Assembly: GCA_022749755.1 (NCBI GenBank)
Contig: CM040450.1
Location: 1,922,813 to 1,986,812 of the forward strand
Length of the DNA: 64,000 nt
Origin: Azadirachta indica
Lineage: Eukaryota > Streptophyta > Magnoliopsida > Sapindales > Meliaceae
Direction of reading: 5' to 3'
Below the pieces are notes generated by a model, which was not told where the DNA came from, searched no databases, and saw only the letters and a program-made list of their open reading frames with translations. Below, piece by piece: positions 40,301-48,301 of this stretch (positions within the stretch are counted from its first letter, which is position 1; each line of letters begins with the position of its first letter). The translations under genes and the position numbers were made by a program.

Positions 40301-41414
40301 ATGACTTCAAGCCATTACATTCACCTTATTTTAAGCCTGACCTCAAAACTTAGCAAGTATATAAAGAAAGATGGACCACTTAGGGTGGCAATATTCACTT
40401 AAAATGTTCTATTTCTCTTACCTTTCTCCTTCTGATAATTATCTCCTCTAATAACTATCCCTAACTATCAAAAGTCTTAGGATTTAAATTGCCTAAAAGG
40501 ATGTAGATGATTAACATGTACAGTTATCAAGGTATATAAATTTCGAAAAATAAAATAAAAGCAAATTAATTTCAATCAAAAAAACTCCTATCTCCCACCA
40601 TTAGAATGTAATATAGCAATTTAAATTATGATCCATGAGAATCAATGCCTCTAAGAAACCCTTCATAACTAAAAAGATACACATTTGAAATTTAAAAATA
40701 AAAAATTAAAACAAAAAGGCAACCCACCCCTCTATAAATAAGTTCAGAATGGCACACTTTAAGTAACTAAAAATCCATTGATTGAAAAGAGTAAGCATAG
40801 AACCTTCGAGGAGATCATTTCTGCAGTAGCGATCTTAGAGAGCTTCGCCATAAAGGCTGGATCAATGTCTTTTTGGTCCAATGCGCGAACTCCAAATGCC
40901 ATCACTTGGAAAATGCCAGCCATGTTACCAAACCGCTGTAAAATTTTCACATAAAAGCTTCTCATTCCTTGATTGCCTAAATTCAAGAACAAGAATAACC
41001 GCGAAAAGTAATGAAAAAATAAAGGATAATAGTACCCGACGGCCTCCTCTTGAAACAGCAGAGCAACAATCAAGAACTAGAAGTGGATTCCTGCAATTGG
41101 AAACTAAGAATCAAAGAATGAAGGAACTAATTAAAGAAAGCAAGGAAAAATAAATAAAGAGAGGGACATTACAGGCCGGCAATCTCCTTGAGAGATGCCA
41201 TGGAGGCTTCCCTAACGATAGAAGATTCATCTGCTAGAGATGAAACCAACACCTGAACCGCGTCTGCAACAACAAAGAAAGAGAAAGTAAACCAGGATTG
41301 AGTATAAGAAATTAAGAAATACTTAAATTCTGATTAACTTGAACAATTCAATTGAATGGTGAACTTGGTGATACCTGATGCGGGAATTGAAATTCCGGAA
41401 CTTGAAGAAGCCAT
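1123..41414 (-). CDS. SGR6: SHOOT GRAVITROPISM 6-like HEAT-repeat protein (MROH1 family), 51 coding exons, complete
   Basis: I joined 51 GT-AG exons in frame into a 1711-residue protein, close to the length I recall for Arabidopsis SGR6. Seen: the start [13 protein letters not shown], then helical HEAT-type repeats along the whole chain, for example [20 protein letters not shown] (about residues 23-42), [16 protein letters not shown] (near 1421-1436), [17 protein letters not shown] (near 1458-1474) and [11 protein letters not shown] near 1546-1556. A Cys-rich patch lies near 964-977 (exon 31). The C terminus is short and basic (ESTKK). There is no signal peptide or catalytic motif. Known of the family: Arabidopsis SGR6 is needed for shoot gravitropism and acts at the vacuolar membrane; MROH1 is the animal relative. 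The start is the first ATG after a CT-rich leader and gives the family N terminus. All phases match and no exon is interrupted, so the gene looks functional despite transposons in its introns. Confidence 0.95.
2064..2255 (+). repeat. 5' LTR of the first Copia element
   Basis: It begins TGTTACAGGC and ends CTCATTACA, so it has TG...CA ends. It matches 5944-6147 over almost its full length. The tRNA-Met PBS starts at the next base. Confidence 0.9.
2256..2267 (+). promoter_or_regulatory. Primer-binding site (initiator tRNA-Met type)
   Basis: TGGTATCAGAGC directly follows the LTR end. This is the canonical Copia minus-strand primer site. Confidence 0.9.
2561..2676 (+). repeat. 58-bp tandem duplication in the Copia leader
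   Basis: Two nearly identical 58-bp units start at 2561 and 2619. Each contains TTTGCGTGCCTG and GGTGTGAGATCTTCTT. They lie upstream of gag. Confidence 0.85.
2741..3400 (+). pseudogene. Copia gag fragment (UBN2-type), broken
   Basis: Encodes a Copia capsid N terminus with [19 protein letters not shown], followed after an in-frame stop at about 2954 by [19 protein letters not shown] and [20 protein letters not shown]. In the family this part of Gag forms the particle shell. After about 3390 the reading jumps straight into the C-terminal part of integrase, so the zinc knuckle, protease and integrase core are gone. Several stops and frameshifts follow. The start at 2741 (MTKKKS...) is the usual short Copia gag start. 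Confidence 0.8.
3401..3850 (+). pseudogene. Copia integrase C-terminal fragment
   Basis: The open stretch around 3430-3610 encodes [20 protein letters not shown] and then [20 protein letters not shown], the GKGY-like tail of Copia integrases. The catalytic D-D-E region is absent because of the upstream deletion. A linker follows with [12 protein letters not shown], the usual lead-in to reverse transcriptase, interrupted by stops. Confidence 0.8.
3971..4885 (+). repeat. Tandem duplication of the Copia reverse-transcriptase segment (period 506 bp)
   Basis: The segment 3971-4379 recurs at 4477-4885 with only scattered differences. Both copies encode the palm motif [16 protein letters not shown] (near 4187-4230 and 4693-4740), with the same in-frame stop just before SPHAWFGKF. 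The 97 bp between them encode [15 protein letters not shown], which normally lies upstream of the repeated segment. The unit was therefore duplicated in tandem, and the first copy later lost its 5' part. Confidence 0.85.
4886..5943 (+). pseudogene. Copia reverse transcriptase end and RNase H, broken
   Basis: This continues from the second RT copy with [14 protein letters not shown] and then [10 protein letters not shown], a typical Copia RNase H motif, with stops. The stretch 5592-5936 is open and encodes [13 protein letters not shown] sequence (first Ser of the motif lost to the start), [20 protein letters not shown] and [20 protein letters not shown]. This is the RNase H C terminus that identifies Copia pol. 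The purine tract for plus-strand priming is at 5935-5943. Confidence 0.85.
5259..5695 (+). repeat. Triplicated 146-bp segment inside RNase H
   Basis: Three head-to-tail copies start at 5259, 5405 and 5551, with a period of exactly 146 bp. Each carries a GTGGA(A/G)GAGTA start, the [12 protein letters not shown] coding stretch and the run to TTTCAATTCTATC. Since 146 is not a multiple of 3, the array breaks the frame. Confidence 0.9.
5944..6147 (+). repeat. 3' LTR of the first Copia element
   Basis: Starts TGTTATAGCC just after the purine tract and aligns with 2064-2255. The terminal CA is not intact (ends GATTACT). Confidence 0.85.
7767..7798. repeat. (TA)n(TG)n microsatellite next to the SGR6 exon 46 acceptor
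   Basis: Alternating TA followed by about nine TG units lies 14 bp beyond the exon 46 boundary at 7753. On the transcribed strand this is a CA/TA repeat just upstream of the AG. Confidence 0.9.
8260..9330 (+). pseudogene. Copia integrase, one frameshift
   Basis: The zinc-binding lead [20 protein letters not shown] near 8270-8330 is followed by the integrase core: [11 protein letters not shown] (first Asp), [11 protein letters not shown] (second Asp) and [15 protein letters not shown] (Glu). The D-D-E triad is present. At about 8812-8822 the frame shifts inside [19 protein letters not shown], consistent with loss of one G from a G run. The C-terminal [20 protein letters not shown] module follows. 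In the family this enzyme inserts the cDNA into the genome. It cannot be made as one chain here. Confidence 0.88.
9430..11248 (+). pseudogene. Copia reverse transcriptase and RNase H, broken
   Basis: RT begins with [20 protein letters not shown] near 9760 and has [20 protein letters not shown] and the catalytic [10 protein letters not shown] near 10300. RNase H follows with [20 protein letters not shown] and [20 protein letters not shown] sequence near 11045-11095. The frame is lost at about 10027, where one base is missing from the codon pair for W-P in DWPLYQLD. A TAG at 10269-10271 precedes the YVDD block, a frameshift near 10750 precedes RNase H, and a TAG at 11030 cuts the end. The element is therefore dead despite good residue conservation. 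Confidence 0.88.
11262..11528 (+). repeat. 3' LTR of the second Copia element
   Basis: Starts TGTGGAAATT right after the purine tract and ends GAATCGTCA. It contains a CCCTTATAAATCCC box near 11389-11402 that looks like a TATA promoter. Confidence 0.75.
14166..14654 (+). pseudogene. CCCH zinc-finger gene fragment (ZC3H15/DFRP1-like) with introns, antisense in SGR6 intron 41
   Basis: Three coding blocks with retained introns. Block a (14166-14250) encodes [20 protein letters not shown] and ends at GTAAGT. Block b (14328-14465) encodes [11 protein letters not shown], a stop at 14363-14365 where the family has Lys, then [14 protein letters not shown]. The finger is C-x7-C-x5-C-x3-H, intact apart from the stop. 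Block c (14586-14654) encodes [20 protein letters not shown] and ends in TAG. In the family (plant C3H11/C3H21, animal ZC3H15) the protein binds DRG GTPases on ribosomes. The upstream N terminus and the rest of the protein are missing. Retained introns mean it arose from genomic DNA, not from mRNA. Confidence 0.75.
15000..15560 (-). pseudogene. Possible LINE 3' fragment (zf-RVT region)
   Basis: On the minus strand, broken frames give [20 protein letters not shown] and then [14 protein letters not shown]. These resemble the Cys/Trp-rich tail after plant LINE reverse transcriptase (CW..P....D.L and W.IWKERN). No frame stays open and no target duplication or poly(A) end was located. It could instead be an unrelated degenerate sequence. 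Confidence 0.4.
15897..16238. mobile_element. MITE (MULE-like) inside the left LTR of element A
   Basis: The ends GGAAAATTTCCCATTTTAGC and, read from the other strand, GGGAAATTTTTGTTTACAGC are imperfect inverted repeats. The flanking 9-mers TAGTTTACT and TATTTTATT agree at 7 of 9 positions, as expected of a Mutator-type 9-bp target duplication. The right LTR of element A lacks this block, which fixes the insertion. It also holds imperfect repeats of the GAAACAAAC type. Confidence 0.55.
16370..16460. mobile_element. 91-bp palindrome-ended insert in the LTR of element B
   Basis: Perfect 16-bp inverted repeats AGCAGCCAGTGAGAAT and ATTCTCACTGGCTGCT bound the segment. The partner LTR at 17219-17430 lacks it. 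It is a very small MITE or other foldback insert. Confidence 0.65.
16690..16970. repeat. Minisatellite of CCTTCCATAGGCAAAGAATA-type units inside element B
   Basis: About ten imperfect units with the core TGCC(T)TTCCATAGGCAAAGA are spaced roughly 20-35 bp apart. One unit contains the hairpin GTGCCCcgcatatGGGCAC (16799-16817). Confidence 0.85.
18610..18695. repeat. A-run, G-rich and GA-rich low-complexity tract
   Basis: A run of about 14 A is followed by closely spaced runs of 4-8 G and then a GAGAGA stretch, just downstream of exon 41 in the SGR6 transcript sense. G-runs are on the plus (template) strand. Confidence 0.8.
18757..25840 (-). CDS. SGR6: SGR6 exons 27-41 (residues 780-1367)
   Basis: Exon coordinates in transcript order: 25759-25840, 23601-23746, 23418-23498, 23222-23322, 21592-21830, 21377-21486, 21114-21242, 20916-20990, 20699-20832, 20502-20574, 20197-20328, 19334-19515, 19127-19249, 18959-19019, 18757-18852. 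The 239-nt exon 31 is the largest and encodes the Cys-rich segment [14 protein letters not shown]. Exon 36 and neighbours encode [20 protein letters not shown], typical of the SGR6 middle region. Intron 27 (23747-25758) carries a Copia remnant. Intron 41 below 18757 is 5.4 kb and is packed with nested insertions. All junction phases agree. Confidence 0.93.
24597..25400 (+). pseudogene. Copia RT/RNase H remnant in SGR6 intron 27
   Basis: Broken frames preserve [19 protein letters not shown] (near 24635-24690), a degraded LFVYVD... palm region near 24770, [11 protein letters not shown] near 24848, and an RNase H piece around [15 protein letters not shown] near 25185-25235. Stops and small indels occur throughout and no LTR is visible. 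In the family this encodes the polymerase. Here it is only a scar. It is antisense to SGR6. Confidence 0.75.
27183..41414 (-). CDS. SGR6: SGR6 exons 1-26 (residues 1-779)
   Basis: Exon coordinates in transcript order: 41375-41414, 41173-41263, 41036-41090, 40804-40935, 39949-40020, 38987-39077, 38767-38862, 37844-37922, 37688-37751, 37029-37132, 36631-36736, 34937-35026, 34672-34749, 34447-34514, 34271-34370, 34053-34175, 33631-33720, 33410-33475, 32429-32527, 32271-32345, 30279-30338, 29396-29485, 28981-29102, 27737-27866, 27580-27659, 27183-27318. Each is bounded by ac on the low side and ct on the high side of the plus strand (GT donor and AG acceptor on the minus strand), and the lengths keep one frame. 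The conserved N-terminal block around [19 protein letters not shown] (exons 3-4) is the strongest family signature. The long intron 20 (30339-32270) holds mostly unassigned AT-rich DNA, intron 21 a solo LTR, and intron 11 a LINE fragment. Confidence 0.93.
28625..28645. repeat. (TA)n microsatellite
   Basis: Uninterrupted alternating TA run inside SGR6 intron 23. Confidence 0.9.
29629..29930 (+). mobile_element. Probable solo LTR in SGR6 intron 21
   Basis: About 302 bp starting TGTTAGAC and ending CTGTACA. It has a TATA-type box CTATATAAACAG near 29790 and a pyrimidine-rich end, as in Copia LTRs. The flanks ATTTA (29624-29628) and TTTTA (29931-29935) fit a 5-bp target duplication with one change. 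No internal region follows. Confidence 0.55.
30339..32270. other. SGR6 intron 20, unassigned insertion-like sequence
   Basis: A 1.9-kb intron. The part around 31250-31960 has a base composition unlike its surroundings, with an (AC)n run near 31351-31368 and a CCACCGGCCACAAGC stretch. I recognise no coding remnant or LTR in it. Confidence 0.35.
35600..36090 (-). pseudogene. LINE reverse-transcriptase 3' fragment (zf-RVT region) in SGR6 intron 11
   Basis: On the minus strand two overlapping frames give [20 protein letters not shown], then [20 protein letters not shown] and [10 protein letters not shown], ending [20 protein letters not shown]. This order (SLW...W..P...[15 protein letters not shown]...W) is characteristic of the C-terminal tail of plant L1-type LINE polymerase. 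A stop replaces Trp after KAKTL, and frames break near 35850. It has the same orientation as SGR6. The rest of the LINE is absent, as is usual only for the 5' side. Confidence 0.65.
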
Positions 41415-41545
41415 GGTATATTTTAATTTAATTAATTACTGGGAGAAGGAAAATTTGAAAGAATTTGAAAGAAAATAGGGAGAAATAATAAGAAGAAGAT
41501 GGGAAAGGAGAGAAGAAAGAAGACAGGCTAGGCTGGTTTTTATTT
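41415..41545 (-). promoter_or_regulatory. SGR6 5' UTR / core promoter region
   Basis: On the minus strand the 100 bases before the ATG are CT-rich (TTCTTTCTTCTCTCC type), as in many plant leaders. An AATAAAAACC stretch near 41535-41545 could act as a weak TATA element. The transcript start is not determined. Confidence 0.4.
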
Positions 41546-41820
41546 TAGCTTATTCAATTGCCACGACACGTATTACTTAGGAAAATTTACTAAAATACCC
41601 ACAGTTCATCCCAACTTTTCTAGACTAACACTATTTAAAATTGTTTTATTAAATGACCTAAGTACGTTTTTTAAAACCAAATTATCCCGCAAACCAAAAA
41701 TAACAAAAGCCAACTTGAACTAAAATTTTGTCCGGAACGAAACCCTAACCCACATTCGTTTTTGCGAAATTGGAATCGCAAAACAAATGATACAGCATTG
41801 TGTTCGAACAACGACGGTAG

Positions 41821-41928
41821 ATGATTGTGGTGGACGTGAAAAGTACTAAGTTGACAGCGAGAGTTGTCGGAAGAAGTTCTCAATGGCAAACGACAGCAGC
41901 ATCACCTGATCTTGGACATTCTTTTGGG
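41821..41928 (+). other. Possible first exon of a divergent transcript
   Basis: Thirty-six codons starting MIVVDVKSTKLTARVVGRSS run to a possible donor GGTAATTTTT at 41929. An AAACCCTAACCC promoter motif (telo-box-like) lies at 41741-41753. I find no second exon or known family, so this may be only the SGR6 upstream region. Confidence 0.22.
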
Positions 41929-41929
41929 G

Positions 41930-43900
41930 TAATTTTTGTTTCCTTTTATGATTTGCGATTGAAATGTGTTAAAATAGAAAATTTACATTAATGCATTATA
42001 AGAAATTAGTGTTAATTTGGTTTGAAATGTATATTGTGTTGATTATGTTGATTTGAAATGTGTATTGTGTTGATTATGTTGCCATGCTGGAATGTCTTTT
42101 TCTAAAAGTGAACAAAAATCACTTGTTTTGAGAACGGTTAAAGTCAGACATTAAAGCATGTTGCGAGTATAGTTTCGTGCATGAGCCAATTTTTACATGA
42201 TCGAAAGTTGTCTAAAAAAGCATGGTTTCAAGTATGTTCAAATCGTAGTTTAGAGAATGCGCAGAAAAAGTGATGTGATCAAAACTCCAGTTTCGTTTTT
42301 TTCCAGTATATTAGATTTTTTCCTTGTTTTGGTAATTCAATGGTTTTGGTTATTTTGGATACATAAATGCACAAATGTTTTTACTTCTGAGTATTTGCTA
42401 GCTGGTTGTTTTAACCCAAATTTCATTTTTATTACATTATTAGTTATTTTCTTATTCTTTTCATGACTTGATGTTCTGACATATGGTTGTATAAGCTTCC
42501 ATGGTGGCTGAAATTTTAAGATGAAACATAATTGTACTTCATTTTATGAGTTTAACTACATATTGATGATTCTTTCATTTGTGCTTTTGGTACTTGCATG
42601 TGTTTTAGCCTTGAATTCTTATACTTTGCTTTGTTTTACATAGATTTTTGTGGAAACATAGGGTATAGATTATGAAGGTTTTGAATATTTGATTACATTG
42701 AAAAGAAACAACTTTTTTTGTGATTAAGTGAAAGCTTAAATTACTATAGTTTTGAAAATTTGATTGCATTGGCTTGTTTTAGTGATTTTACATATACATA
42801 CATATATACAAAGTTTATACACTTTTAATTATTAGCACAATAAATTAATCATTAATTTAATTTTAGTTCACTTTTAATAATTAATCATTAATTATTATTT
42901 TCCTTTAATTTTTTGTTTTAGTAGTTTTAAAATTTTACCAAAAAATAAGAAAAAAATAATTTGGAATTTTTAAAAAACCAATCTATGAGAATGAGAAAAT
43001 AATTATCTAATCAATAATAGGAAATTTATTTTGCCTTAATATTTTTTTGTCCTTCATATAAAAATAAAGTTAATTGAATTGAAATAATTAAGTTTATATA
43101 ATATGTTTATATATTGTTTCTTGGTTCATTAAGCTCCTTCCTCTAGACAAAAATAAATTACTAATAAAATTTCACTCCTGAATTACCTATTTCGTTTTTA
43201 GTTGTCAGCATAACAATAATTCTTTTTTAAATCTTTTAGTAGCAATTTTCTTTAAACAATTGCCAAATCTTGTTCTCCAATTAGCTTGTTGCTTTTTTTG
43301 ATTTTTAAAATTTTGTAAATTTGACATTTTCTGAAAAAAAATACACATAATAAAAAATTATTTAAATTAAAGATTTAGAGTTTAATAATTAAAAATTATG
43401 ATGTAGTTTTAGATAAGTGTTATTAGTAACTTTATTCCATTTATTTTACATCAATTGTTCTTAAGCATATATTATGTCATAGATATTTTTGTAATATTTT
43501 TTAATTAAAATATGAGTGTCCAAAGGATATTTTAAGATGCAAATAATCAACCAACCCTAATTTTATTACTTGTAAAAAGCATTATATTTATTTTTGTCGA
43601 TTGTAAGTAATTTAATTAATTAAATTTATTGAAATTAGTATAATAGCAAAGCAACTATGTACAATTACTATTTTCTAAACAGAATCAAGAACGTTGAATG
43701 TTTATATAAGTTTTTTTGTTATCCAATTTCATTGTTAATTATTATTGTTATAATGCATTTATTTTTGTCACACGTCCTATGAATATATACATGTAGAAAA
43801 TGCATTTTTGAATATGACAACTTATCTATTAGGGAAGTTGTAGTAGATATGAATTTTCATTAATAAATAATTATACATTCATAACTAATCATGATTGATT
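41930..43900. other. Intergenic AT-rich DNA, no gene seen
   Basis: Long T/A-rich stretches with stops in all frames. A short direct repeat (GATTATGTTG near 42047-42080) is the only structure noted. Confidence 0.5.
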
Positions 43901-43914
43901 TTTTGTTTTAACAG

Positions 43915-44545
43915 GACATCAAAGATATATAGAAATTGGATCTTGTTGTCAAACAAGTTAAGGAGTATAAGGATGGTGTTAAGCCCTTTGTTAACATTGC
44001 AAAGAGTCATGTAGATGATGAAAATAAGACACATTGTCCATGTTGAGATTGTCTGAGTACTTGATTACTTAATTTAGCAACTATCGGACAATATTTGTTC
44101 TTACATGGTTTTTCTAGAAGTTACCAAAGATGAACTTTTCATGGAGAATAAATTGAAATTGGTAATGCTAGTACGAATGAGGATACAAATAATATGAGCA
44201 TTGATTTTGAGGAGGATGATGAATGTTTGGAAATGTTGAATATGTGTGGGACAACAATATGTATGATACAAGTTTAGGGAAATCAAGTAATGTTGCAAGT
44301 ACAAGTATTACTCATGTTTTTGAATAATTATTTATTGCTGCTACACAAGAAGCATATCTGGGTTGTAATAAATTTTCAATTTTAACTTCTGTGGTAAAGT
44401 TAATGCACTTTAAAGTACTTGATCATTGGAATAATAAGCCATTCATGTATTATTGCAATTTCTTAGGAATTTTCTTTTTGAGGGATCAATATTTTCGTCT
44501 TATGAGGCTAAGAAAATGTTGTGTGACTTGGGTTAGTGTAAGAAT
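43915..44545 (+). pseudogene. CACTA (En/Spm) transposase N-terminal remnant
   Basis: Broken frames give VKEYKDGVKPFVNIAKSHVD, HCPC then CLST, and QYLFLHGFSRSYQ then TFHGE. This is the transposase-associated zinc-binding domain that opens plant CACTA TNP2-type proteins. Further on come EAYLGCNKFSILTSVVKLMH with LDHWNNKPF, and SSYEAKKMLCDLG, in the family order. A stop replaces Trp/Arg after HCPC, and other frame breaks occur. The catalytic DDE part is missing, and I see no CACTA terminal repeats. Confidence 0.75.
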
Positions 44546-44559
44546 CTATTCATGCTTGT

Positions 44560-46040
44560 AATCATGTTTGTGTATTATTTTGTAAGAAGTATGCTATGAT
44601 TTTCCTACTTTTAGTAATTTAGTCCCTAAATAATAAATATCTTTGTTTCTCATCCTTTTTTGAACAAAACACTATTTATTGACTAAATGTTAAAATTGAT
44701 CATAGTATATTCCAGTTTATTATTTTATGAAACATGCTAGAGATAAATATTATCTATGAAAAAAAATTAAAAAAAAATGAAGAATAAGAGGTCGAAAGGA
44801 ATTGAACTTGCATAATAACACCAGTTATCTAGCTTTTATGATATATTAACTAGTGATATAATTTATCTGTTTATACATGACTATAATACATTGAAATTTG
44901 AATATCTTATTGCATATAAATTTTTTTCAAATTTAATTAAGCAAACTTATATTAGATGTTTCAAGTTTTTCTTAATTGAATAAATGAATATAATAACACA
45001 TCCAATATATAGCCTTTTAATAAAAACCTAACCTTCATTGTAGTGGTTACACAGAGTTGGTATATTAATTTTGAATATTTTGGTATAGCTTTTGTAATTG
45101 TTCTAAACCATTGGCTTTACAATGGACATGAGAAATAATTGGCTTTGCAATGGTTATGTAAAATAGTGATACTACTAAAAACAATTAAGAGCCCGTTTGA
45201 TTTGTGATTCAAAAAGTATTTTAAAAAATTATGTTACAATTCAAAAATTTGAAAACATTTACTTAATTTAAGAAGAATAAAAATAGTATTTATTTGGTTG
45301 AATATGTTTTCTAGAATAAATGTATATCAAAATTTTGGTAGTAATCAAAGACTAATCACTCCAAACTACTATTTAAAATATATTAATGCAAAATCTTATA
45401 TCAAATATTTTGTCACTTCTTAATTTTAATATGGTAAAATTATTTTTGAGTGTAAATATATTTTTTAATTGAATAAATTGTCAATAAATTTGGTAGTTTG
45501 TCATTAATTCAATAATAAAAATGTGATCTTATGTATGCCAAAAAATCATTAAAATTATAGAAAATGATCATGTCTGAAAACTAATAACTTAAGTCTCTAT
45601 TTAGTCATGACTTTTATCAAGTTCTTATAAAAAAAATTATTAATAATTATTTTAACATTTATAGAGATCATATATACAATTTTTCATGTAAATTAATTAG
45701 TAGCGCCTAATATTAATGAAAATCTAAAATGTAAGAATAAAGTGAAAAATTAAAAAAAATATTTTGTAAAATATGATACAAATTTTTAAAAGATAACTAA
45801 AGAATGAATATGAAGGATAGATAAAATAATTGATGATAAATTTCTTTCTTTTTTTTTTGGGGGGTAATATTATAAATTGTTTTTGAATAAAATTTAGACA
45901 AGTTCATACAAACGCATTTTGTTAAAATTTCTTATATTTTTTAATTTTAAAAATTTAAAATCCTATTTAAAATACTCAATCAAACTGTGGTTAAATAACA
46001 ATTACTTATAAAAGTTATATGTCTCGTTATTTGTTACCTA
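44560..46040. other. Intergenic AT-rich DNA, no gene seen
   Basis: No open frame, repeat family or RNA gene was recognised. Confidence 0.45.
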
Positions 46041-46079
46041 TGAGTTTGGCCCATTAAGTCGCCTATGATGGACTAACTT

Positions 46080-46160
46080 AATGAAGTCACTAGTAATGTT
46101 TGACTCCAAATAAATTAGCCAATTAAGTCACTTGTCATGTTTGACTCCACATAAATCGTA
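46080..46160. repeat. Short tandem duplication (about 49 bp)
   Basis: AATGAAGTCACTAG...GTTTGACTCCAAATAAAT is followed by AATTAAGTCACTTG...GTTTGACTCCACATAAAT. Confidence 0.7.
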
Positions 46161-46513
46161 GTGATGTGATACTTTTTTTCTTCTTACTTTATTTTTAAAT
46201 AAGTTCATTACTATTTATTCATATTAAACCTAAAATTCCCTTTGATTAGGATTAAAATTAAACATTCCAGCCTCTTTTAATTAAATTTTCTCTTATCCTA
46301 ATAATACTATAAATAGAAGTATTATTTATATTTATCGATATAAAAATACAAATCAAAATGAAATAACAAAATTTAAGAGAAAGAGGTATTAGAGGGAAAG
46401 AATCCAAATTTGTGATCTTCCTTTGATCAATCAAACTAGTGAAATAATCTTAAAAGATTTGAAAGCAAATAGGTACACATATTTTATATTTTAATTAACA
46501 ATTGGTATCAAAG
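46160..46513 (+). mobile_element. Probable Copia LTR end with primer-binding site
   Basis: An ACTATAAATAGAAG promoter-like box near 46308-46321 is followed by an LTR-type end TTAATTAACA at 46500. Then comes TGGTATCAAAG (46503-46513), a tRNA-Met-type PBS. The LTR start is not clear and no pol follows. Confidence 0.4.
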
Positions 46514-46519
46514 TATAAA

Positions 46520-47375
46520 GATTTATTTCTTGTCTTCAATTAGAAAATTACATACACCACTTTTACATGGTATATTTTGATTATGCTATGATATTTAGAG
46601 TTCATTTGCTTTGACTTTCAAGTAGAGTTTTTAAAACTAGAGTTTTACGAGTAGATTTTGAGAAAAAAAAAAGATTCATGGTTTAAATGTCAATTAAAAA
46701 AAAAACCTCTTTTGAAGTAGTCAATTATTTGGTTTAACAATTTTGAAAATGCTTTTATATAATTAAATTACTAAAGAAGATACATCAAAGAATTTATTTT
46801 AGAATTATAAAATACATATAAATTGAATACTATATTCTTAAATTGTATATGAAATTACTAATGACTACAAATTTAAGTCATCAATTTTTTTAAATCTTAA
46901 TGAAAATAATTAATTCTTAAATATTTTTAGAATAAAAATTACTAATAACTACACAAACTTACGTCATCAACCTTTTAAAAATCTTAATGAAAAAATTAAT
47001 ACTTTTTATCTTTTGTTTTCACCACCCTACTAAGCTCTAAAAGTTGAATTTTTCTTCTTATTTCTTTGATCATAAATGATTTTGAAAATTAGCTAATCTT
47101 GTAGTCTTCATTGTTAATTATTAATTATTCATCACGTTAGTAGCACATTAACATTATATGGTAGTTTAAAAAAAGAATAGAATGTTAAAATTAACGAGGA
47201 AAAAAATCAATTCTTAACGAGATAATAACATATTCATCTTTATAAGTTTTAAATAATCATTTAAGATATAATATCATTGATGTTAACAATCTAGTCTTTT
47301 ATCTTCATTTATTACCGAACACTAAAATATTAAATTTGAAAAATTATATTCTAATGTAACCTTATCACCCTTGTA
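46520..47375. other. Intergenic AT-rich DNA, no gene seen
   Basis: Nothing recognisable between the LTR end and the plastid insertion. Confidence 0.45.
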
Positions 47376-47764
47376 AATCTATTATGCGCCTCTATATTCA
47401 GCATTGAGTAGACCTTATACCATAAGTGTCCTAGCTCTACGGTATCTTTTATTTCATTTCTTCTGAAACAATCACAACCACTTTGTTGATTATGGATCTA
47501 CTAGTAGAAATTCAATGCGTAATCTTAGCATTTAATGTGTATTCATGAATAATCTCATTTTTCAATTATTCAACTATTTCATTTTAACAAGTTCAAGGTT
47601 ATGCCAGATTAGCCAACATTTATATGTTTTGAAATAACAACAAGATACTACTTGTAACAAGTAGTTTTGTTGGTTGGTTAATTGGTCACATTTTATTCAT
47701 GAAATGGGTTGGATTGGTATTAGTTTGGATAGAGCAAAAGAATTCTATAAGGTCTAATAAGTCT
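47376..47764 (+). pseudogene. ycf1: ycf1 (TIC214) N-terminal fragment, plastid-derived
   Basis: Translation in shifting frames gives YYAPLYSALSRPYTISVLAL and then NHNHFVDYGSTSRNSMRNLS-like sequence. Next come MNNLIFQLFNYF and, in the DNA, the run coding for [20 protein letters not shown]. This is the membrane region of plastid Ycf1, the TIC translocon subunit. Only about 130 codons are present, with frameshifts near 47590-47690, so it is not functional. Confidence 0.87.
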
Positions 47765-47785
47765 AAGGTTTTACAAGAATCAGAC

Positions 47786-48301
47786 GCTCCTATTTGGTCA
47801 AATACCTAGCGACAAACTCCTATGTTCCTTTTATTGTAGTATTTCTAAATAAGTTCCCAGATAACAAGTGTAAAAATTTTATTATTGATGATAGTGATGA
47901 TATTGATGCTAGTGACGATATTAATGCTAGTAATGATATTAATGCTAGTGACGATAGCGATTGTGACCTCGATACGGAGCTTCTAACTATGATAAATGCA
48001 CTAACTATCGATATGATGTCGGAAATAGGCCGATTTTATATCACCCTTGAGTTCAAATTAGCAAAAGTAATGTCTCATTGTATAATATGGATTCTAAGCA
48101 TTCATGATCTGGAGGTGAATGAGTCGAATTACTTGTCCCTTGATCTATTAGTGAACTATCTCTTCAGGGATTGTGAAAGACGTTCTAGTAGAAATATTCT
48201 TGTTATTGCTTCAACTCATATTCCTCAAAAAGTGGATCTCACTCTAATAGACCGAAATAAATTAAATACATGCATTAAGATACAAAGGATTCTTATTCCA
48301 C
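47786..48301 (+). pseudogene. ycf2: ycf2 fragment, plastid-derived
   Basis: An open stretch encodes [20 protein letters not shown], then an acidic repeat of Asp/Ser ([16 protein letters not shown] type), then [54 protein letters not shown] and [13 protein letters not shown]. This is the AAA-like part of plastid Ycf2, which belongs to the import motor complex. The frame stays open by chance for 180 codons and ends in rRNA-derived sequence ([11 protein letters not shown]), so it is not a gene. Substitutions relative to the family are frequent. Confidence 0.92.
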
